Both the position numbers and the translations under genes were made by a program. This document shows, piece by piece, positions 5,734 through 10,926 of a DNA stretch of 10,926 nucleotides (positions are counted from its first letter, which is position 1; every line of letters begins with the position of its first letter). The notes beneath the pieces were generated by a model. It saw nothing but the letters and a program-made list of their open reading frames with translations. It was not told the DNA's origin and did no database searches. Source of the DNA: Planctomycetota bacterium (GTDB lineage: Bacteria; Planctomycetota; SKW154); assembly GCA_026418755.1 (NCBI GenBank), contig JAOAAR010000031.1, forward strand, positions 1 through 10,926, written 5' to 3'.

Positions 5734-7871
5734 CTCTTGTGCAGGATTTCAAAAAAGGGGAGTTGTTGTTGGTTGAGACTCCGATTCCGTCGCTTGAATC
5801 AGGTGGTGTACTGGTGCGCAATCACTACTCTTTTGTTTCGCCTGGCACAGAACTGGCGACTCTGCGATTTGCAAAAAAATCGTTACTCGGCAAAGCGCTT
5901 GCTCGACGCGACCTACTTGCCAAAGTGCTTGACAAAATAAAACGAGAAGGCTTCTTTGCTGCATTCAAAGCGGCAATGGTGCGCCTCGAAGAACCACTTC
6001 CTCTCGGTTATTCTTCGGCTGGAATCGTTGAAGCCGTTGCTGACGATGCCGTCGAGTTCAAGGTAGGTGATAGGGTCGCCTGTGCAGGGGTTGGTTTTGC
6101 ATCGCACGCCGAACAGATTTTCGTTCCAAAAAACTTAACGGTGAAAGTTCCTGAGAATGTCTCATTAAGAGACGCATCATCTATTGCACTTGGGGCAATC
6201 GCAATAGAATCGTACCGAGTGGCAGAACTGCATCTTGGCGAGACCGTCGTCGTTATGGGACTCGGCGTGATTGGGCAGATTCTGGTTCAGATATTAAGAA
6301 GTGCCGGTTGTAATGTGATTGGATTCGACCCGAACGGAAAAAGAGTTGAGGAGACAAAGTCTCTCGGCTTTGAAAGAGTCTGTTCAGATGATAAAGAACT
6401 TCTCTCATCTGTCGCTTTTCTCACGAAAGGTTCCGGCGCCGATTGCGTCATCATCTCTGCCGCAACGGAATCGAACGAACCCGTCGAGACGGCACCTCAT
6501 CTCCTACGCAAGCGTGGAACAGTCGTCATCCTCGGAGACACAGGACTCAAAATCCCGAGAAAACCATACTACGAAAAAGAACTTCAAATCCGTTTTTCCA
6601 CTTCTTACGGTCCCGGACGTTACGACCCACAATATGAAATCTACGGTCAGGATTATCCCATCGCCCATGCTCGATGGACTGAAAAACGGAATATGGAAGC
6701 GTATTTGAATCTCCTTGCCAAAGGGAGCGTAAAACTCGACAGAATATTTGAAGGTGAATATCCGATTGAAGAAGGATTGAAAATCTACGAGCAACTTGAT
6801 TCGGGCAAGTTACGAAGTGCCATTTTCAAATACAAAACAGATAAAGAACTCAGCAAAACGGTTCATATTCCACTTTCCTCTTCTGTCTCAGAAAAAGACT
6901 TGAAATTTGGAATCATAGGCGCAGGGGCGTTTGCCCGTTCAGTTTTAATTCCTGCCCTTTTAGGTCTTGGAGCAAAACCCGTACTTTTATGCACTCGGTC
7001 GCCTGCAAAAAGCGCCCTCTATGCGAAAAAATTCGGATTCAAAGAGGTAACATCAGACATTGAATCCGTTTTTAATTCGAATGTGAATTTTATTGTAATT
7101 GCTACGCCCCACTCAGAACACGCAAAACTCCTGAAAAAATCTCTCGAAGCCCACAAACCCGCTTTTTGCGAGAAACCTCTCGCCATCAACCATCAAGAAT
7201 TTGAGGACCTCATCAAAGCATATAATATGACAAAAACACCATTTCTCATCGGATTCAACCGCAGATTCTCTCCTGCAATTGCGCAGATGAAGGAAAATTT
7301 GTCAGACGGCATCCCTATGCTTATCTCTTATATCGTCAATGCGGGAAAAACAGACCTGAACAGTTGGCTTGCGCAACCCCAAGAAGGAGGCAGAATTGTT
7401 GGCGAAGTCTGTCATTTCGTCGATACTGTAATCTGTCTCGCCGCAAGCGAAGTTGAAACTGTTGTCGCCTCAGCGCCACCACAGAAAGAGACTTTTGACG
7501 AATGCGCAGCGACTCTCCGTTTCAAAAACGGCTCCGTTTCCCAGATTCTCTACTCAACCTGCGGCGCACCTCGCCATACAAAAGAGAGAATCGAAGTCCA
7601 TTCTTCCGAAAAAACCATCATTCTTGAAGACTTCCGTAGACTATTTGTTATAGGGAATAGAAAAAAAGGATTCAGATTCGGTCCCGCTTCAAAAGGACAC
7701 AGAGAAGAACTGGCTCATTTCCTTAAAGCATTAAAAGGAGAAACAAGTCTTGATGAATACATAAAAAGTGCGTTTTCAACGACTGCGGCAACACTCGCCA
7801 TCATTACCGCAATCAAAAACCAAACGACGGTTACCCCCTACAAGTTCGAACTCGGAGATGTATTCAAATGA
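5727..7871 (+). CDS. Bi-domain oxidoreductase: zinc-less MDR (alcohol dehydrogenase-like) fused to Gfo/Idh/MocA dehydrogenase
   Basis: The protein of about 714 residues joins two NAD(P)-binding oxidoreductases, a known fusion found in surface-polysaccharide clusters, presumably acting on a nucleotide-sugar or glycan intermediate. The first half is MDR-like: LPLGYSSAGIV near residue 92, KVGDRVACAG, and a Rossmann motif MGLGVIG (about 177-183). Catalytic zinc ligands are missing: the usual early Cys is replaced by SFVSPGTEL and the GHE motif by GYSS, and there is no structural four-cysteine loop. The second half starts LKFGIIGAGAFARS (about 392) and has FCEKPLAI (about 480) with the EKP lysine, then GGRIVGEVCHFVDT (about 554-567). 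I prefer the GTG at 5727, which has GGGGAG 7 bases upstream; an in-frame ATG at 5712 would add five residues but has no clear site. The stop overlaps the next start (ATGA). Substrate is unknown. Confidence 0.93.
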   Translation: MLTLVQDFKKGELLLVETPIPSLESGGVLVRNHYSFVSPGTELATLRFAKKSLLGKALARRDLLAKVLDKIKREGFFAAFKAAMVRLEEPLPLGYSSAGIVEAVADDAVEFKVGDRVACAGVGFASHAEQIFVPKNLTVKVPENVSLRDASSIALGAIAIESYRVAELHLGETVVVMGLGVIGQILVQILRSAGCNVIGFDPNGKRVEETKSLGFERVCSDDKELLSSVAFLTKGSGADCVIISAATESNEPVETAPHLLRKRGTVVILGDTGLKIPRKPYYEKELQIRFSTSYGPGRYDPQYEIYGQDYPIAHARWTEKRNMEAYLNLLAKGSVKLDRIFEGEYPIEEGLKIYEQLDSGKLRSAIFKYKTDKELSKTVHIPLSSSVSEKDLKFGIIGAGAFARSVLIPALLGLGAKPVLLCTRSPAKSALYAKKFGFKEVTSDIESVFNSNVNFIVIATPHSEHAKLLKKSLEAHKPAFCEKPLAINHQEFEDLIKAYNMTKTPFLIGFNRRFSPAIAQMKENLSDGIPMLISYIVNAGKTDLNSWLAQPQEGGRIVGEVCHFVDTVICLAASEVETVVASAPPQKETFDECAATLRFKNGSVSQILYSTCGAPRHTKERIEVHSSEKTIILEDFRRLFVIGNRKKGFRFGPASKGHREELAHFLKALKGETSLDEYIKSAFSTTAATLAIITAIKNQTTVTPYKFELGDVFK

Positions 7872-9511
7872 GCCTCTTTAAAACGCTTTATCTCTCCATT
7901 CTTACGCTCTGCCATTTTCGTCTCCGCCAAATTTTATACCTTCTGAAGGACAGATTTTTCAGACAGTTCGGAGCAAGGCTAAGATACGGTTCTGCAAAAA
8001 TATCAAAACTCTTGCCTCTTCCTGTCCGTTTTTTCTGCGATGACCTGCCACCATTCGTTTTTACGAACTCTGATGGCTCGGTCTCAATTGAGATATTTGG
8101 CGTAAATTTCATTTGGAGCGAAGGTGAGAGATGGTATTTCGACGCAAAAGATGGCTTGCGTCCCGAAACCCTTTATTACCTCGAATTCCTTTATAAATTG
8201 CTTAAAAGCGGGAAAGAGAAACTGGCATTAAAAATCGGACTCGATTTTCTCAGGCAACATAAAAAAGCGGCTCATCCGCATTATTCCGCATACACAAGCG
8301 CAAGACGGCTCATTGTACTTCTTCTACTCCATCAGTCCGCAGATGACGAAGATAAACGGACGCTTGAATCCGCCATCTATGCGCACGCTAACCACATCTT
8401 CAAGAATCTCGAATACCATTTAAGCGCAAACCATCTCTTCAAATGCGCAAAAGGACTGCTCTTTGCAGGCTTATTCGTTCATCATCCAGAGTCCTACTTA
8501 TGGCGTTATCGTGCCGTTCAAACCCTTAAAAACGAAGTAAACAGACAAATCTTGCCCGATGGTTGCCATTACGAGAGAACATTCACATACCATTGCGCCG
8601 TTATGGAAGATTTGCTCGACATAGAATCCGCCCTTGCGACGACCAGAAGTTTTCCAGAACTCCACGCTCTTGTTAAGATGAAACTTCTGGAAATGGCGGG
8701 ATTTCTTGCAAGATGTCTTCATCCTGATGGGACTATGCCGTTATTCGGTGACACCGCATACGGACTTGCTCCGACACCGCAATTTCTACTCTCCATAGTC
8801 AACGAAAGGTTCAAAACCGATATAAAAACGCCCGACGAAGACACACTCGACTTTTCTCATTCAGGTTACTACGGGGTGCGTTTCAAAAACGGCACATTTT
8901 TGATTGTGAACGCAGGCAGAATGGGTGCACCTGACCAGCCAGGACACGCTCACTGCGATTTGTTCTCTTTTGAATTTTCGCTTTGTGGTAAAAGATTGAT
9001 TGTCGACACAGGAGTTTATGATTACACAGCAGGGAGGACACGGGATTATGTTCGTTCGACCGCTGCGCACAATGTTGCCCAGATTGACTCTTTCGAACAA
9101 TCCCACTTCTGGGCCTCCCATCGGTTCGCCTCTCTGGCACATCCGAGAGCAGCAAAAACGACCGCCAATAAAAAAGAATGGCACTTCAGTGCAGCACTTC
9201 TCCTTCAAGGCAAAGGAAACACCTGGTTACGCCAATTGAGTGTAACTCCCGTTAATTTTTGGCTTTCAGACGAGATACGACCAAAAACCCGCTTTTTAAG
9301 CAGACTTCATTTCCACCCAGAATCCACGGTAAAAGAAGGATCAACCCTTTCAATCATGCACAAAAATATTAAAATAGAGAACTCAAGTGTAGAAGGGATA
9401 TTGAAACAGACTTCCTTCTACGAACAGTTTTTCGGAAAGCCAAAACAACGACTTTCTATTGAATTTCCATCGAATGGTGAGCCAATATGGATACGAATAG
9501 GAAAAGATTAA
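7868..9511 (+). CDS. Heparinase II/III family protein of a polysaccharide cluster
   Basis: Members are polysaccharide lyases or related uronic-acid-glycan enzymes; homologues beside glycosyltransferases are thought to trim or modify the polymer being made. Of 547 residues, the first 300 form the helical N-terminal domain: YHLSANHLFKCAKGLLFAGL (183-202) and LPDGCHYERTFTYH (229-242) carry the expected His and Tyr. The C-terminal beta domain has GYYGVRF (333-339) and the signature PGHAHCDLFSFEFSLCGKR (358-376), then IVDTGVYDYTAGRTRDYVRS and TAAHNVAQID. The last His/Tyr-rich region fits the catalytic site of family members. At the position where heparinases have NHLxE, this protein has NHLFK (Lys191). 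No signal peptide is evident; the N-terminus is basic with short hydrophobic stretches. The gene overlaps its neighbours by 4 bases (upstream) and 25 bases (downstream), so it is co-translated. Confidence 0.9.
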   Translation: MSLFKTLYLSILTLCHFRLRQILYLLKDRFFRQFGARLRYGSAKISKLLPLPVRFFCDDLPPFVFTNSDGSVSIEIFGVNFIWSEGERWYFDAKDGLRPETLYYLEFLYKLLKSGKEKLALKIGLDFLRQHKKAAHPHYSAYTSARRLIVLLLLHQSADDEDKRTLESAIYAHANHIFKNLEYHLSANHLFKCAKGLLFAGLFVHHPESYLWRYRAVQTLKNEVNRQILPDGCHYERTFTYHCAVMEDLLDIESALATTRSFPELHALVKMKLLEMAGFLARCLHPDGTMPLFGDTAYGLAPTPQFLLSIVNERFKTDIKTPDEDTLDFSHSGYYGVRFKNGTFLIVNAGRMGAPDQPGHAHCDLFSFEFSLCGKRLIVDTGVYDYTAGRTRDYVRSTAAHNVAQIDSFEQSHFWASHRFASLAHPRAAKTTANKKEWHFSAALLLQGKGNTWLRQLSVTPVNFWLSDEIRPKTRFLSRLHFHPESTVKEGSTLSIMHKNIKIENSSVEGILKQTSFYEQFFGKPKQRLSIEFPSNGEPIWIRIGKD

Positions 9512-10716
9512 AAATACTGTTTGTGAGTCAGTATTTTCCGCCAGAAGTGGCGGCGCCGGCTGTCCGCGTCTATGAAACCTCCCGCGAATGGGTCAAACTC
9601 GGTCACAATGTGACAGTTCTTTGCGGATTCCCACATCATCCGACAGGAACCGTTCCGAAAAGATATAGAGATTTCTTAATCAAACGAGAAAACTGGGATG
9701 GAATAAAAGTTGTGCGCACTTGGCTTTATGCCGCAGAAAACAAGGGAGTTATCCGACGCTCATTGAGTTATATTTCGTTTATGATTTCTGCAATCATAAG
9801 TGGGCTGCTTTTTACGAGAAAATTCGATGTGTTGATAGCAACAAGTCCGCAGTTACTTGTAGGCGTCGCAGGCTGGGTCTTAGCGAAGTTAAAACGCTGT
9901 CCATTCGTTTTCGAAGTCCGCGACCTTCTTCCCGAGGGTTTTTATACGATAAACATATTAGAACATGGGAGCCTGCCATTCAGAGTGCTCCGGATGCTTG
10001 TCTCTTTTCTCTACCAGAAAGCACAGAGGCTTGTAGTCGTCAGCGAAACGCAACGGGACTTCATCGCAAACGAATATCGAATACCAAAAGAGAAAATTGG
10101 GCTTTTTCCGAATGGTGTCTCTAACTGGTTCTTTGAAATAGCAGAGCAGAACAGAAAAGCGCAAGATGGTGCGGTAAGAGAAGTGCTTTATATAGGGACG
10201 CTTGGGTTCTCGCAAGGACTTGAGGTGATAATTGATGCAGCAGAACGGCTACCCAATGTGAAGTTTCGTTTAATAGGTGAAGGAGCAGCAAAGCGTAACC
10301 TTGTGCGTTTGATTTCGGACAGAAAACTATCAAATGTAGCCATATTACCGTCTGTGCCTCGCAAACAAGTCCCAGCAGAATATGCATCTGCACAAGTCGC
10401 TCTGGTAACGCTTGGCGCCGGTGGAAGTCTCAAAACTGCTCTGCCAAGCAAAATGTTCGAGGCGATGGCGTGTGGCGTCCCTTTAGTTGTAGTTGCGGAA
10501 GGTGAGGCGGCGAGAATAGGCGAGTACAGTGGCGCTGCGATTACAGTTAAACCTTACGACGCAAATGGACTCGCTGCCGCTATTCAAAGGCTGAACGACA
10601 TGCTACCACGACAGAAGATGAGCAACAGAGGGGTTGAGTTTGCGCGCAATAATATGTCGAGACAGACCATTTCGCTAAGTTATGCCGAATGGCTTAATCA
10701 TATGGTAAAGGGTTAG
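9487..10716 (+). CDS. GT4-family glycosyltransferase, WbuB-like
   Basis: A 409-residue GT-B enzyme that transfers a sugar from an activated donor to a growing lipid-linked glycan or glycoconjugate at the cytoplasmic face. The N-terminal domain opens LKILFVSQYFPPEVAAPAVR, the usual first strand and PPE.ga..R loop, followed by HNVTVLCGFPHHPTG (about 40-54), typical of WbuB and its relatives. A hydrophobic segment near residues 94-108 (SYISFMISAIISGLL) may be membrane-associating. The linker has FVFEVRDLLPEG, then VVVSETQRDF and FPNGV. The C-terminal domain has VLYIGTLGFSQGLEVIIDA and PSKMFEAMACGVPLVV (320-335) with acidic residues E325 and E338/E340 in the E-X7-E region. The start lies inside heparinase (25-base overlap), with GGTGAG 5 bases upstream. 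The sugar and acceptor are not evident; an aminosugar donor is only a guess by family. Confidence 0.9.
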   Translation: MDTNRKRLKILFVSQYFPPEVAAPAVRVYETSREWVKLGHNVTVLCGFPHHPTGTVPKRYRDFLIKRENWDGIKVVRTWLYAAENKGVIRRSLSYISFMISAIISGLLFTRKFDVLIATSPQLLVGVAGWVLAKLKRCPFVFEVRDLLPEGFYTINILEHGSLPFRVLRMLVSFLYQKAQRLVVVSETQRDFIANEYRIPKEKIGLFPNGVSNWFFEIAEQNRKAQDGAVREVLYIGTLGFSQGLEVIIDAAERLPNVKFRLIGEGAAKRNLVRLISDRKLSNVAILPSVPRKQVPAEYASAQVALVTLGAGGSLKTALPSKMFEAMACGVPLVVVAEGEAARIGEYSGAAITVKPYDANGLAAAIQRLNDMLPRQKMSNRGVEFARNNMSRQTISLSYAEWLNHMVKG

Positions 10717-10720
10717 CAGA

Positions 10721-10855
10721 GTGGCAATTAAAGCACGCTGGTTCAAAAGCGGAGACGAAAGCCAAATCAGGGCGCTCTTTGAGAGAGTCTTTAAGAAAGA
10801 GAAAAAGAACCATGTAGTGTTAGGGATAGCGCCGAAATATGATTATGTGGATTGA
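10721..10855 (+). pseudogene. Truncated GNAT-like acetyltransferase start
   Basis: Four bases after the glycosyltransferase stop, a GTG (10721) begins a frame reading VAIKARWFKSGDESQIRALF then ERVFKKEKKNHVV and a stop at 10853-10855, 44 codons in all. The first 27 residues fit the N-terminal strand and helix of GNAT N-acetyltransferases often found in polysaccharide operons ('R.....GDE..I..LF..VF...'). The downstream acetyl-CoA-binding region is absent; the frame dissolves from about 10805 and, past the TGA, the same frame reads as transposase. AAAGGG lies about 8 bases upstream. Likely a fourth operon gene broken by mobile DNA. The GNAT call rests on a short match, so it is tentative. Confidence 0.4.
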
Positions 10856-10926
10856 TTGCATAATCGGGTTTTACCGTGGTTTGAGGAACAGGGTGTGCGA
10901 CTTTTAAGGATATTAACGGATAGAGG
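10856..10926 (+). mobile_element. Fragment of an integrase-type (DDE) transposase, cut by the window end
   Basis: The frame after the TGA at 10853 reads LHNRVLPWFEEQGVRLLRI then LTDRG at the window end, the pattern of the DDE catalytic core of rve-type transposases (IS481/IS3-like): the helix 'RVLPW/F.E..G' followed by a strand leading to the second catalytic aspartate in LTDRG. The upstream helix-turn-helix and the first Asp region are missing, and no terminal inverted repeat can be seen, so the left end is degraded or was lost. Whether the element is intact to the right is unknown. Family assignment beyond DDE/rve is a judgement. Confidence 0.55.

Noticed and set aside
10853..10855. Possible TGA readthrough or Trp recoding, or selenocysteine, in the terminal frame
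   Set aside because: Real genes here stop at TGA and encode Trp by TGG, the sequence before and after the TGA does not form one known protein, and no selenocysteine-insertion-like hairpin stands out after it.
1..10926. CRISPR array, tRNA, rRNA or tandem repeats
   Set aside because: No regularly spaced direct repeats, no cloverleaf-like segment with a CCA-type end and no rRNA-like stretch were seen on either strand.

Overview
The window is from a bacterial chromosome. The evidence is bacterial-type ribosomal proteins in the S10/spc order, good Shine-Dalgarno sites, and sigma70-like promoter boxes with exact 17-bp spacing. Base composition is mixed, TTG and GTG starts occur, and many genes overlap by 1-8 bases. 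I cannot name the lineage. Zinc-type S14 and a four-cysteine L24 are common in deep-branching and thermophilic phyla, so an uncultured candidate-phylum bacterium is plausible but not shown.

Layout: (1) 2-1254, plus strand: the C-terminal end of a UvrD/Rep-type helicase, coupled by ATGA to a flavin reductase-like protein. (2) 1351-4900, minus strand: nine ribosomal protein genes, transcribed rplV-rpsC-rplP-rpmC-rpsQ-rplN-rplX-rplE-rpsN. This is the middle of the usual S10-spc cluster, with neither rpsS before it nor rpsH after it. (3) 4901-5032: a compact divergent promoter region serving rplV (minus) and ridA (plus). (4) 5033-5413, plus: ridA. (5) 5414-5726: a mostly non-coding gap with a candidate 44-codon ORF at its end. 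(6) 5727-10716, plus: three tightly coupled genes for cell-surface polysaccharide work: a fused MDR/Gfo-Idh-MocA oxidoreductase, a heparinase II/III-family protein and a WbuB-like GT4 glycosyltransferase. (7) 10721-10926: the start of a GNAT-like acetyltransferase reading frame that breaks down and runs, in the same frame after a TGA, into a DDE transposase fragment cut by the window end.

Functionally there are two worlds: a fragment of the ribosomal core with its own promoter, and an accessory surface-polysaccharide operon whose downstream side has been damaged by a mobile element. I found no wholly new system. The points most worth checking are the isolated ribosomal protein segment, the overlapping small ORF before the oxidoreductase, the altered likely active-site residue of the heparinase homologue, and the acetyltransferase/transposase junction.
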